From Aphelenchoides besseyi (taxonomy: Eukaryota; Nematoda; Chromadorea; Rhabditida; Aphelenchoididae), in NCBI GenBank assembly GCA_024699855.1, contig JAMPIQ010000001.1, positions 10,354,001 to 10,418,000 of the forward strand: 64,000 bases of DNA, given 5' to 3'. Shown piece by piece: positions 1 to 12,900 of this stretch. Both the position numbers and the translations under genes were made by a program. Within the stretch, counting starts at the first letter, position 1. Each line of letters opens with the position of its first letter. The notes beneath the pieces were generated by a model, which made no database searches, was not told the DNA's origin, and worked only from the letters and a program-made list of their open reading frames with translations.

Positions 1-389
1 CCTTCGTAGAACTGATTTTCGTAAGAGACCATAACTGTTTTTCCGAGCTCAAGTTTTCCTTGTACATCTTCACGATAGTAAATGTGGTCAATCGGAACGC
101 TCGAGAGTTTTGTGTCCGCCTGAAAATGTTCGTTTCAACAACTCAAATCTTAACGTACCCGAATTTCGAGAGACTCGGATTCGAATCCTTGGATCTTGGC
201 CTCGCAAAACGCACCTTTGAATTTCGCGCTGACATCTGTTCCCGGAGCTAGAAAGGCGGGTATATCGGATGCTCCAATCTAAACAAATGAATTTTGTCGT
301 CAACTTCCACCTACCGGCTTCTTTGATCCACTGGCAGATCCTCCACGACGAACGATTGTAGTTGGTGGTCTATTGCCTGGAGTTGACAT
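1..389 (-). CDS. ARID4/RBBP1-like chromatin protein, N-terminal part (runs off window)
   Basis: Three exons read cleanly on the minus strand: 389-315, 278-159 and 119-1, joined by GT-AG introns of 36 and 39 nt with phase kept. The start at 389 begins [15 protein letters not shown]. Exon 2 carries the diagnostic string [20 protein letters not shown], which closely matches the N-terminal Tudor-type domain of ARID4A/B (known motif: [18 protein letters not shown]). Exon 3 continues with a basic/acidic stretch ending ENQFYEG at the window edge. ARID4 proteins are nuclear scaffold subunits of Sin3/HDAC repressor complexes that read histones; that role is family knowledge. The ARID and chromo domains would lie beyond the edge, so this is a 5' fragment of an apparently intact gene. 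I am confident in the family and less so in the exact N-terminus. Confidence 0.85.
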
Positions 390-1011
390 CTTATCTGGTT
401 AGCTGAATACTAATCTATGAGTTGAAATCATAGTTTCGTTGTTCTAAATGTAAAACGCAACAAATTTCCAACTAAATGTACAAAAAATAGTAATTCTTAA
501 TCGGTTTCCAAAAGTTTGGATGAAGTTTCAAGAGTGGAAATCAATTTTCGAATGCAAAACGTTAAAATGTTCTTTTTTCAATTGAAAGTCCAAATATAAT
601 TCTTAAAATGGAGGTCAATGCTCAGTCACGAAAAAGGTTCCAACACAAAAACTATTGAACTCATACAAATCTACTAGTTTGTTTTAGCACACGACTACAA
701 GACATTAAAAGCAAAAATTTGCTATCGAAGATTCAGACGTCCAGGAACCAACTGACACATTGGTTGGGCGCCAAATACGCGTACATTTGCAGAATAAACA
801 GAGCAAAACATGACTCGTTTCAACGGCTTTCTTGCTTTTAAGTGATCTGTGAAAGCAAACTTTAAGTTATCAGCTCTAGGGCTTATAATCTTTAACTAAC
901 CAACGATTTGTAATACACGAGTTACTTGCATTATTGGAATATTCGTTCAAAGTTTGAATGCTAACGAGATGAACATTCAAGCACGTTGACTAATCTGTTT
1001 ATTGAACAAAA
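390..1011. other. Intergenic, no gene seen
   Basis: AT-rich spacer between the ARID4-like start and the 3' end of the Ig-EGF gene. It should hold the ARID4-like promoter and the downstream gene's 3' UTR; an AATAAA on the minus strand lies near 996-1001, just past the stop at 1012. No ORF longer than background and no RNA gene were recognised. Confidence 0.6.
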
Positions 1012-2045
1012 TCACGGACTTTTACGCGTTTTTATCGGCGTCACAAAGTTGTTGTTGCGCTTCGATGATCGTGAGTTTCGTTGTTCCACGTGGTAGACCA
1101 CATCGTTCAAAACATCCTAAAGACACTTATGTTAAATTCAACACATTCACTCACTTCAACTCGAGTACCATCGTTGTAATCGTCGGGCAGATCGGTTCGG
1201 TAAGCGGCTACGTACATTTTCTCGATCGGCATTTTACGTGGTGGAACAACGTCATCACTAAGTGTGATTCGAGTTTTTCTACAAAACAAAAAGATGATTA
1301 ACAGTTCGTTGGCTGACCGTTTTCTAACTCCCGTACAACAAATCACCCCAAAAATTGCGGTCAAAATCAAATGGAAAATGACCGGAAAGTAGAAAAGAAG
1401 CTCGAACATGACCGTGGAAACGAAGACTAACACCATAGAGTTGAAGTTTATAAAAAGAAACTCACTATCACAGTGTTCACCAGAATACGGAGCTGTGCAT
1501 CGACACTGCAATATCTCGATTCCATTGGATGAATTCAACTCGCAACGACCGTAAATACATGGATCTTTGTAGGAATACGGTTCGTTTTCTTGCGAGTGAG
1601 TGCAATCGAGAACATCTGAATAATAATCGTCTAAACGGCCATCGAATCAACTCACCAAGTACAGCGGTCGATACAAAGCTCACAATCTCACCATTATTCT
1701 GAGCGGCGTCAACTCGGCACGTGTAGTTGCCGTTGTGGTTACGTTCAGCGTAGTAAATAAAGAGCAACTGATCTCGTGCCATCACACGACCAAAATGTTG
1801 TCCGTCGTCAATCACCGTCTTCTCGTTGTTCAAGAGCCAACGAACAGTCAGCGGTTGATACAAACTTTTGACTGCCATTTTATGAGCTTCACATTCCTAT
1901 AAATCTGATTGACAGTCAAAAAGTCCTTCAAACAAACTAATTGAACACTTCGACCCAAAGAGACTTCCGTTTCCGCTACCCATGACATGTGAATGGCCAA
2001 AACATTTCGATGGAGAAGAAAAGCGAAGGCTAAAAACCGCTTCAT
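1012..2045 (-). CDS. Ig-EGF-transmembrane protein (neuregulin/Vein-like architecture)
   Basis: Six exons can be joined with phase kept (2045-1938, 1896-1656, 1615-1466, 1426-1318, 1278-1155, 1116-1012), giving 278 aa. Residues 1-18 are a signal peptide (MKRFLAFAFLL). Next comes an Ig domain with paired Cys (VQLECEAHK ... GNYTCRVD). A single EGF module follows, with six Cys in order: LDC, DPC, GRC, CRC (two) and GEHC. A hydrophobic helix (LLFYFPVIFHLILTAIFGVI) spans the membrane, and a short basic cytosolic tail of about 75 aa ends KTRKSP. Ig-EGF-TM is the layout of pro-neuregulins; Drosophila Vein has Ig-EGF without the TM. If so, it would be an ErbB/LET-23 ligand, but this is inferred from architecture, and an unrelated adhesion protein is possible. 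Confidence 0.8.
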
Positions 2046-3134
2046 TCGAGATAAATGAGAAAAGAATGAAAGTCAATCAACTTCTGCAAAAACTGCACAT
2101 ATTCCTGCTATGGCCCTCCAAGGATATCAGCTCTGCTGTTAAAGCGAAGCTCTCCAAAATTTCCCTTCTCTGACCACATGATTAGTGGGTCGGAGGTAAC
2201 CAGTACCTATGAACGGACTGAAAAAGTCGTTCGAGCAAACTGATAACTGAAAGTAAATGAACAAAAACCGACTACCAAACTGCTGGGTCAGCATTCGTGA
2301 ACTGTCTCCTTCTCTGAAGACTCCTCTTTTTAAGACTCTTTTATTTCCATTTTTATTTGCTTCTAATACCCATGTTATGAACGGTTGCTTCTTGTGCACC
2401 AGCCTCTTGATTCTGATTTTCTTTGCTAGACTTGTGACTTTGAAGCACAATGGGGAGGTGGAAATGCAGCATAAACAATTGGCTTCGTCCTCATTTTGTT
2501 GGGTTGTATGTATTCTTGTATTGGTTCCAGCATTCTTCCAACTGCTTACACGCGGGCAAAAAAAGACAAGTGTATTCATTATCCTGTTAATAAGCGTTAA
2601 ATCTCCTATCAGTGTGCTCGAAAATGCTCGACAAAAGCTCCGCAAACTCCGCACATCGCATCATCCAAAACTTGCAAAAGCCGCGCATTTAAATCTCCGA
2701 TTAAGAACTTTGATAGCAAGGAAATGCGCATAAAATGATCTTTCATTACATTCTAAATACGAATAATCAAGACTCATATTAAGAACCGATAGCAACTGCT
2801 TAACATCGAACTAAACATAGGAATAGTAAAGATCCATTCTTTTATGAAAGCTATTGTTTCGAGGCAATCAATATAAGTGAGATTTTCGCACCATTAAACT
2901 CAAAACTACATGGAGCTACCTAATAATTTTGATTTATATGCAATCTCTCAGAATTGGGAGACTATCGATTATTAGATGTTGAGACTGAACGTTTGTCATC
3001 GAGAGTGTATACGAGTCGCTTGGTCTCTCAAGTTTGATCTTTCAGAGGCTTTGAAGCATTCCAGTACCTTTTTAGCGTCAACCTGATCTATTTCCGAGTA
3101 AACGACAAAATTGGTACACAAACAGAAAAAAGAT
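2046..3134. other. Intergenic; two overlapping long ORFs of doubtful reality
   Basis: Spacer between two minus-strand genes. It holds a 158-codon ORF on plus (2257-2733) overlapped on minus by a 171-codon ORF (2139-2654). Neither shows a recognisable domain, signal peptide or splice partners. The plus ORF has two hydrophobic stretches near its middle (LLILIFFARLV, VVCILVLVPAFF), so a small membrane protein cannot be excluded. I do not call either as a gene. Confidence 0.35.
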
Positions 3135-5495
3135 CTAATCCTCACGAATGGCCTTCAGTTGACGATTCTCGGCCGAACGACGTGGAGTGTTCCGAGCAGG
3201 CGGTTGAGCGGATGGACGTTTCGCTGGCATAACTCGTTGACCGTTGCGATAAACCTCCTCGACTTCCGAGCCAATATCGACGACAAAGTTTTGTTCATCG
3301 TCCCATTCGATGTGTTGATCGGGATTCAATACCGGTGGCTCGTCCTTCTCAAGCGCATGAACCTGAAAATGAAAACTGAAGCAAAATTATTGAATGGAAG
3401 ATACCATAGTGACCGGTGGTCTTTGTTCCCACTTCAACGGTCCCATGTGCTTGAATTTTCGAGCCGAGATCTGATCCGGCTCCCATCCGACTGGCCCAGG
3501 AGGTGGTAGTCCCTCAATGATTTGACCGCGAAGTTTACGTGGTGGTACCTTCTCATTTTTCTTCATTTCCGCCTTCTTCTTCTGTAGAGCTTGAAATTCG
3601 GCGATTCGAGCTGCATTTCGACGCAGTGCTATTTCGTCTGAAAAACAAGAATTTGAAGCTCTGCTTGTGGTCACTTACCTTCGCGTTCCTGAGCTTTTTT
3701 GTTTCGACGATGCAGAAAGAATGCAAGAAGACTGAGAGCCAAAACGACGAGCAATATTGCGACTACAACTAACGAAATGATTAGAATTAAACTAGATCTC
3801 CTGAAGGTAAGTAATTAAATGTCATCTGTTGCCTTTCAACCCACTTTTCCTTTTCTTTTGGCGAATTTATGGCAACAACAGTTGATGAATGCGGTTTGCT
3901 CGGCGGAACCACCGGAGTCAAAGTTCTTTCTTTAGTAGACGAGATTGTGGAAGATTGAGTTAGCTCACTACTCGATTCACTGGTTGGCATTGAAGTGGAC
4001 TCGGTACTCGAAACTGTTGAACTTTGTGTGCTCTGGTCGGTGCTCGTATCCACTTCCCTAGTCGTTGACTTTTCTGTACTTGATGACATTTCAACGGCTG
4101 GACTTGGCTTAGAAGGTTGAGTGCTTTCTTCGTTGCTCGTTTGATCGCGTGATTCAGTGGTTGAATTGTCAGAAGTCGTGACAGTGAAGCTTTCAACCTC
4201 AGATTTCGTACTCGACGACGATGAGCTTCTAGTTGAGAATTTTAACGTGGCTATCGAAGGTTTTTTGGTGCTTGTCAAAGCTGTGGTACTTGACGTCTTC
4301 CCTTCCTTGTTAGTCGTTTCTATTGTGCTGCTCTTAATGGTCAACGAAGTTGTTTCTTTTGCTTTCGTGGTTGTAGGCATGGTAGTTGTGATTAGCTCGG
4401 TAGTCGTTTCTTGAGTAGTTGTTGGTTTAGGAGTAGTAGTGAACTGTGTTACGGACGTTAGTTGTGGACCTTAAATGCTCATTCTAAGAAGATTTCAAAC
4501 ACACGAACTTACGACCAGGACAACATATACCGTCACTTTCGTTTTTTGCCTTCTTGAACGAAACATACCAAAAATCGTCACTATCACCGGGCTTGCATTT
4601 ATTTTCTTCTTTGTTGTATCGGGTAACTTTGCCCTCGGCAACCCAAGGACCAGCTGCCGAATCGCAAACATCTTTGCTAACGCACGCCAACTCACATTCT
4701 TCCTAAGGAACATTCTTATATGTTTTTAAATGACAAACCAACCTGAGACTCAAATTTGTAATTTGGTCCATCGTTGAAGGCAATACAAGACTTGGTGTGT
4801 TCATAATAAATCCAATATTGATGACCAGGTTGAATTTCGTGTTGAACAGAACCCTTGAGAAAGCACTGTCTTGATGCTAAATTCGGTTTTACACGTCTCC
4901 TTTCTCTAAACTAACGTCCGTAACAACAATATCCAGAGTTCCTGTAAGAAGGTAAGTTCTTGACACAAGATGAACCTAATCCAAAATCCCCTACTTCCAT
5001 CATGTATCGACATTCCTGCCAATTCATACAACGTTTAAGTTCGTATCTGTTTGATTCTGTGCCTGTTACGTACGGCTGAAGACCATTGTTACAACGCCAA
5101 ACACAAATCGCCATACAATCCTCCTGCAAACATCTAAAGAAGAACTAATAGAAACTTACGTAAGTTTTGAAGTGAAACAAAGGACTTTTTTTTTGTCCTT
5201 TATATGTGCCTTTAATGCAATCCTTGGATTTTCGGCTGTATACATATCCGTCTTGAGACCTATTATCCAACAATTCGTGCTCACAATTAATAACCGTGTG
5301 ATCGTGAGCTGAAAAAATGATTTGATAGACCCAGATAGCGAGCTTACGGTAAAGGTTTTTATTGTATAGATCCTTTAGTATCTCTTCTTTCTCTGACTCA
5401 TAACCAACTGCTTCAACGGTCATTGAACTGAACAACAAGAAGCCAACAAATCCACTGAGCAGAAAGAGCAACGGCATTTTGATACCCAACAACAT
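3135..5495 (-). CDS. Type I membrane protein with Cys-rich ectodomain and mucin-like Ser/Thr stalk
   Basis: Multi-exon gene. Start chosen at 5495 (MLLGIKMPLLFLLSG), an evident signal peptide; 5477 (MPLLF) is an equally good alternative. Exons around 5480-5130, 5129-4911, about 4860-4740 and 4690-4484 encode four Cys-rich units, at least two ending in a CC pair (GYCCYG, GICCPG). A low-complexity Ser/Thr stretch follows (4380-3830, e.g. SSTESTSMPTSESSSE), typical of an O-glycosylated stalk. A transmembrane helix spans about 3800-3710 (LILIISLVVVAILLVVLALS). Then comes a basic cytosolic tail in exons 3637-3405 and 3362-3135, ending AIRED at the stop. The intron at the stalk-helix junction uses donor GTGGGTTG and restores frame. 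I do not recognise the Cys-rich module; a cuticle or epithelial surface protein is a guess from composition only. Confidence 0.7.
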
Positions 5496-5964
5496 CGGAC
5501 CACGATCTCGATCCGGAGGTTTCACGATTAGCACACAATTCACAGCAACAGAACACAAGACCGTTTTGCTTCTTTGCTTTAACTTTGACTGATCTCCCAA
5601 AACTGAAACAGAATTTAAGATCCAAATTTCCATGCATCGCTAATTGCAAACTTTCCCATCGAGAATCAGTTTGTGCTTTCAGGATCCAACAAACAATCTT
5701 CTCCGAACGAGCAATAAAGAAGTGAGATGGAATGGGTGTTGAACGTTAACTTCTGATTGCGTAATCTGTTTTGAAGGAGAGATGTAAAATGACTTCAGAG
5801 CCAACTCTGACGCCGTTCGATGGAAATCGATAGTCGTCGGAGTGTCGGACTTTTCGTCTCAATAAACTGCTGGTTGACAAGTTGGGTGGTTGGCGTTCAA
5901 CACGTGTGTTCTCTACTTTTTTAACTGACATTTAAATTTGTTTTTAACGTGAATTCTTAACTTT

Positions 5965-8900
5965 ATGTTGAGTCGATCCAAGAAAAACGACCTCAATGAG
6001 GAGTTCCTCGAATATCTGGGGGTAAGTGACCGGTTGGAACAACGAAACCAATTTCGAGTTTCAGATCCGACCATCTGCTCCGGTGTATCCGAAGCGTATG
6101 GAACCAGGAAATAAAGTGGGACTGGAATTTGCAAATGTCGTCACGAATTTGTTCCGAACGGAGATCTCACCGACGATCGTTCATCGCTATCAAGTAGACA
6201 TCAGTGGATTGAAATCGATTGGAAACGAAGAAAAGAGCATTTCATTCACAGATCCAACAACCGGAGAGTCAGTTCAATGGCTCATGCTTGAGAAGTAACC
6301 TCTTGCTTTTCAGTTACAACGTTTTTGGACGACGGTCGGCTTGTTTGCGGATCTTCAGAGCGGCAATCAAAAAGTTTGGCGTCACATTCAATGCCCGAGA
6401 ATCTCTGTACTATGATTTGACGTCGACTTTGTACTCATTGAACAAATTGAAATTGAAAGTAACCATGGGGAATAGGATGGAAATTGAAAGTGTGTTTCAG
6501 AACGAGTACACGGAGACATTTGAGATTGAAGAAGAGCTGCTTGATGCTCATGCAGATCCATTTGTGAAGGTAAGCAACACAATCGATGCTCGTCTGTTCG
6601 TCTTCTTTCAGCACACTCTTCTCAATTGCACCAAGTTCCTGTTCAAGATCGAAGCAGTTGAAGGCGAATTGGACACTGGAATTGTTCGTCAATGTGCGAC
6701 AGCGAACTTTGATCGGCGAACTGATCATATTTCGCGCACTTTCTCGATGTTGCATCATCACAAGACATGATCGAGAAAGCGTGAGATCACAACCACTTTT
6801 CCGATCTCATTTGTGTCTTCAGAGATGAGTTTGTTTCGTTCAGCCATGGTGTTACGTATGTTCTTAAGCCAACCACTTTCGGATATAATCAAGAGTTTCC
6901 GTTCTTTCCCAACGGTATTTACGTTGGCGTGGGCGCCGCTAAAGTCTCTCGATTGATTGAAGGACAGAATGGGCAAACGCAGTTGGCTATTGCCGTTGAA
7001 CGTGAGTTGATCCAACTGTTCTGTTAATTACTTTGTTTCTGAAGCACGTCTCACACCATTTCATTATTGGGAAAACAGCGTTTACGACAAGATTGCACAA
7101 ATACTCCATAATCGTCAAGGCTTGCTCCAAATTCTTCGCGGTCTCTACGTTCGACCGAAACATTTGCACGAAGGTCCGGAGAACTCGCGAGTCATGAGCT
7201 TCAGAATTCACGACATTGGGGATGCAGCCGATCAACAGACGTTCATTTACAACAACACAAAGATTACAGTTGAACAATACTTTCAACTCTATCATAAGAT
7301 TCCTCTCCAACATCCCGAAGCGCCGGTTTTGATTGCGAAGCGAGGACCACAACGTCACTACTATCCCATGGAGTTGTGTATGGTTTGTGACAATCAACGA
7401 GTTCAAAATCTGCCCGCCGACATACATCGACAGATGATTCGATACGCAGCTGTTCGCCCCGCTCAGCTGCAACCACAAGTTCAAGCGATTGCCGGATCAG
7501 CGAACTTTGCCAACTCGAAGTTTCTGCAAAATGTGAGAATCAAAGTGCAAGAACATCCGATTAAAGTAGGCAGAACTGTTGCCTTATCTTTGAGACCAAA
7601 AGATTTCAGTTGAAAGCCCGAATCATTGCACCACCCGAATTAGTCTATCAGGACAAGCGAACATTGTTCGTTCAACAGAAAGGTCGTTGGGAGCCGAGTG
7701 CTTTTATTGTGCCGGCACAATCTCCAAAAAATTTGGGCGATGTGTGCGTTTCATTCCCAAAAACTATCGTTGAATCATGAACGTTTGGAGTAAGTGAACA
7801 ACAGAAACTCGTGTATCTGCACGTTTAGACAAATGTGTTCGTCTTATATGAATGCTTGTGAAGATCGTGGACTGCATTTGGTGAATCCAGCTGATTGCTG
7901 TGTGATTGAGTTGGACGGCAGAAACCGAATCGACGTGTTCGTAGAGTATCTTTTGGAAGCTGTGGAAAACGGACTCGAGTTTCTTGTTGTTTTGACTCCG
8001 ACAGAAGACAAACAAATTCATTGTCAGTTTGTATTTATGCTTTTATATGACTTCGATACTCCATTCAGTGTTCTTGAAAGCATTCGAACAACGTCACGGA
8101 ATTATCACTCAGAATGTTCTACTGAAAACGATGATCGACGCTTCTGGACTGGATAATTGTGGACGTGGAAAGTGGTTGACTATGGAGAACATTGTGAGCA
8201 AAACGAACATCAAGTTGGGCGGATTGAATTACGAAGTTTCTTCCAACTCTAACTTGCTCGGAGTCAACCATTTGATCATTGGGTTCGCGTTGAATCACGC
8301 GATTTCCTCTTTGAATACAAGTAAAGCAGCTGCACCGTCTGTTCTTGGAGTGAGTTCGAAGATTCTTGTGTTCTCTAAATCTTTAACTTTAGTACTCAGC
8401 CAACGACACGATGAACACGGGAACCTTTGCTGGAGATTACATCTATCAACCGGCCGGCCTGAATAACCACTTGTCGAGCATGCACTATGCCACGGAAGAC
8501 GTTTTCAAGCGTTATCTCAGCAATCGCAACAACCAGTCACCGAATTTGGTTGTCATTTATCGCAACGGATGTTCGGACGGACAGTTTTCGAAGGTTGATT
8601 TGGAACATTGACCATCAAAGCTCACTTGTTACTTTCAGGTTGTTAGTCAAGAAGTGCCGATGTTCCAGTCGATTATCGATGAGCATTTCGGATCGAACAC
8701 CAAACTTGTGCTCATGGTCGTGAACAAGTTTCACAATATGCGTTTTACTCCCGAACGTCCCGATCCCAGTCAATCGCCACAAGAACAAAATCTACGTTCT
8801 GGAGTTGTTGTGGATCGTGTTGTTGTGAGCCCGTTGGTTTCCGAGTTCTATTTGAATTCTCAGGTCACTCTCCAGGTTTCTTATCTTATCAAATATCCCA

Positions 8901-9359
8901 ACAACCTCAGGTTTAGGGTACCGCAAAAGTTTCTCGTTATACGGTTCTTGCCAACAACTCCAAAATGAAAATGGACGACTTGCAGCGTCTGACTCACGAC
9001 CTTTGTTTCGCTCATCAGATTGTCACATGTCCGATCTCAAAACCGACTCCCTCGTATGTTGCTGAAGAATACGCGAAACGTGGTCGCAACAATTTGAATG
9101 CTTCTTACAACATGTAAATAAAACTAATCGTCCGAGCCCGTCCATTCTTTTCAGACCTCAAGTTCAGCAGATCACTCGTAGCTATGCAGATGAAGAGGAG
9201 CAAGACATTGAAATGACCAACAAACTCGCTTACGAAAATCATCCACATCGAGAAAAAACGTATCAATGCTTAAATATAATCTTCAGATATGTTTATTATA
9301 GTCAAAACAGGTGTTTTAGTTTCCGTATCTCTTCTATTCATTTATCGTATTTGCAATAA
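5965..9359 (+). CDS. Argonaute, worm-specific (WAGO) type, slicer residues missing
   Basis: Start ATG 5965 (MLSRSKKNDLNEEFLEYLG), then about ten exons with 35-50 nt introns. N domain around 6065-6560; linker LDVASSQDMIEK near 6745; PAZ about 7080-7490 (TFIYNNTKITVEQYF, HYYPMELCMV); MID about 7730-8030 (RGLHLVNPADC); PIWI about 8070-9110 (IYRNGCSDGQF, CFAHQIVTCPISKPTPSY). The three aligned catalytic positions are substituted: GADVTH is GFALNH, YRDG is YRNG, and the last His is Glu (SYVAEEYAK). So it should bind small RNA without cleaving targets, as WAGOs do with RdRP-made 22G RNAs in other nematodes (family knowledge). Two one-base frame breaks occur in short runs at 6740-6742 (T) and 7726-7731 (A); correcting each restores the domain, so they may be consensus errors. 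The C-terminus past about 9270 is uncertain. Confidence 0.9.
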
Positions 9360-9961
9360 ACTTCAATTTCGACTGATCAATTGGTTTCACTTTCTTACAC
9401 GAACAGAGCTATTAAGCAGTTAAATAGCAATCTGACTGTTGCGCCGAACCAGATGTTAGATGTTGATGAAATGATCACGCTAACAGCCTTCTCTTATCCT
9501 CATTTTTTGAGCTCCTGAAAATCGTTTCTACTCCTCCCAATCCTCATGCTTGAGAGGTCGTACAAACCGTTTTATTTTGTCGTTTCCATCAGACCGAAGA
9601 ACTTGTACAATTCGAATTGGTTAACCCAAAGATGCTGTTAAGGAACAGGTTCATCGAGAATCTCGCAATCGACAACAATCCTAACGTTTAGATGACTTTT
9701 TTTTGCGTTCTTGCCCGGCCAAATTCCAGAAGTTCATTAAACTTTGGTTGTTCTGATGCAGATGACCGCTAACTGTTTTCACTTCAACAACCTTGAAAAC
9801 TTGCTTATAGTCGTCAACTACGTGGTTGAGATTAGTTGAAACATTTGAAATCGCTGGCCTTTCTTATCAAGACGTCTTACTGAGACCTATGCTTCCAGAG
9901 TTTCTATTCAACAGCATACAGAAGATATCGGATACAAGAAAACAATTTCAAATTTATTTCC
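9360..9961. other. Intergenic between convergent genes
   Basis: About 600 bp between the 3' ends of the Argonaute (+) and kinase (-) genes. It should contain both 3' UTRs. The plus ORF starting at 9826 is only partly here and otherwise shadows the kinase. Nothing else recognised. Confidence 0.5.
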
Positions 9962-12900
9962 TTACAGTCCCTTATTCTTTTTCATCTCCTCTTTATCGGA
10001 AGTCAAACGGTTGGCAATTAGATTCAAATGTTGAGTCTCATTCTCGATATAAAACGGTTGCAAGCGATCGACGATTTCGACAAAAGACGGACGATCCACG
10101 GGCTGAAAACGCCAACAACGCAGAATCACATCGTAGATGTAGATGGGCATACTCGCGGGTCGTTCCATTCGATGACCCTCTGAAAACCAGTGGAATCGAC
10201 CGTTCAGTTCGTTCTCACCTTTGCACATCGAAAAGATTCTTTCGGCTCCAAGAATTCCGTACGGCTCCTGCACTCCAAAGAACTCAATTGCCGTGACTCC
10301 GAAGGCCCAAACATCCGCCTTGACGTTCATTTCGCTGCGCTGCAAAACTTCCGGCGGCAACCATTTAAATCTGAAGGCGAAGTGAAAATACGTAACTGGA
10401 TGAAAACTCACGGCAACTTGTTCGGATTGTCAGGGTAGAAGTGAACATCGTGACGACAAGTTTTGGACAAACCAAAGTCCGAGACTTTGAGTATGTAACT
10501 GAAAACACGATTAGATTGACTGTTTGCTGGCTACCGAGTTCGATCTATCGGATGATGTTGCATCAGGACGTTGCGAGCAGCCAAATCGCCGTGGATGATT
10601 GGCGGGTCTAGAGAGTGCAAATAACTCATTCCACGAGCAATTTGAACCAGAAAGTCAACTTGTTCGTTTGTAGATATTTTGAACTCCCGATTCTGCAACA
10701 GTCAATAACCACCGAGACTATCTGGTTGGTCACCCTGAGAAAGTCAGCCAACGCTCCGCAGTTCATCAACTCTAATGCCAACATAGTGTTTTCTTGTTTC
10801 TCGTCGTAACAGAAACCGTAGAAACAAGCAACATTCGGATGCGATACAACCTGCAGAACTTCCATCTCAGCAATCCACGCCTGTTGTTTCTCGTCGCTCG
10901 GTGGTTCGATTTCCAGTTTCTTCACGGCCACCGGAATCGTGACATCTCCATCGATCTTCAATTTGCCTCTGTACACGGAACCAAATGCTCCAGCACCTAA
11001 GAGATCTTCTTCGTTGAATTCCAAACGATTTGCATCCAATTGAACGCCCTTCATCGGACGAAGTTCAGCTTCGTCTTTTGGCATCTGATTAGCCGGCAAT
11101 TTATCCTGAAAGAATTCAACTCGCTTCTATCAGACCAACTGACCGCTTCTTTCTTCTTTGGCTGCTGGTATTGATCACAGAATGCACGAGCTTCTTCCAC
11201 GACTGCATTTGACAATCCAGCACTTTCAGCGTATTCTTTGTGAGTACGTTTGAAAGGGTTGAAGACCGTTTTGTAAACGTAATCGAAGGCACGACGTAAA
11301 ACCGCCGGTTCGGCGACTTGATCGAAATGACGAGCGGCGATTTGTTCCATTTGCATAGTCAGAGAATAGAGATCGCGAGTTGGTTTCGGTGGTGATGGAA
11401 TCGCGTTGAAGTACTGATGTTTACCAAAAGACAACGGTCCTCCATCGAGAAGATGTGGTAATGGCGAGACAAAGTTTGAGAGATGGTAAACCAAATCATA
11501 GAGCGTTTCATATTGATGATCGAAAAGTAGATAGCGACCCAAAGAACTACGACTGATCGTATACGACTAAAGACAATATTCATTCTGTCTTTTGTTCACC
11601 CACTTTAACGTAGTATGGAGTTGAAACGTGCTCGGCAAAGAGCTCGTCCGGTTCTTCCTGTTGGTTTGGAGATTGAATATTGGTCTGTGGAGTTGTTGTT
11701 TTGGTTGCTGTTTGTGTTTCGGACCTAGCTGTTTGACGCTCAGTTGGTGCAATCGAAACTAACGGATTAATGACACTTGGAGCCGACGATTGAACTGTGT
11801 CGGGAGTCATGGCCAACGGTGTTGGAGTTCTACGAGTTGTTTGTTCTCGACGAGCATTTGCAATCAATTGCAAAAGCTTTTGAGTTGCAACTTGTGGCCG
11901 AATCTGTTCATCGACCAAACGAACAGTCTCTCGAACATATTCAATAGCCTTCTGACACATGACCAAAAGAACGAACGGTCGATGATCGGCGGGGTCCAAA
12001 TTCAACCACTGAGGACTGAAGATCACGAATAATCCCGCACGATGAGAAGATCGATTGTCTAACATCTTTTCGTAAGCTGAAGAAAAATCTGTGGTGCCCA
12101 AAAACCACGTAGTACGTTTGAAATAATGTCGATTTTCTAGGGCTCAGTCAAAATCGATTTCAATATCTGTACACACCATCATGAAACTTCTTGCTGATCA
12201 ACCAGGATGAAGGAATGAGTCCAGTGAGTGGTTCGAATGTCTTGTTGTTCATCCAACGAGCCAGTGACCAACGTTGAGGCAGACGCATATAGTGACCGCA
12301 ATCTTTGAACAACTCTCCAACGAATCTTACTCTACAAAAAAAGTGGATTGATGATTACAACAAGAAAACTCACTGGTATTCTTCGGCCATCACATTGACG
12401 ACATCTCCGGCTGAACAGCTCAAATCCAAACAACTCGTTCCACCTTCGTAATCCCAAAGCACAATGTGAGGTTCTTCGATCGGTCGACACTCGTATCCCA
12501 ACCACTTGTGCCAACAATTCACTTCTTCTGAACTCCAACAAAACTCCGCTGCTTGTTCGAAATTCGCAAACAGTAAATCCGGTCGCACCGGAAGACCATC
12601 ACGATCGAGACCAAAACTGAAACCGAACAATCAAACTTTCTGATGAACACTCGAACCTCAGAAGTCGCTCTGTGATTTCCTGTTTGGTCATTTGTTGTTG
12701 TTCGAAGTCCTCTTGTGCATCGAGAATCAACTCCAAGTCGTCGCTGTAGACGGACGAGTGATCACTTGCGTCGTCCAATCGCTCGTTTATTGGTGCCGCT
12801 TCTGAAGTCAGAAGCAGAAGCTCGCCGTTTTTGAACGACAATTCGGAGGTTTGCTGTAAAGTTGGATCGAAGTTGTTGAGATACTGGGAACTCACATTCA

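Noticed and set aside
2139..2733. Overlapping 171-aa (-) and 158-aa (+) ORFs
   Set aside because: No domain, leader or splice structure; each is the antisense of the other and both lie in a spacer.
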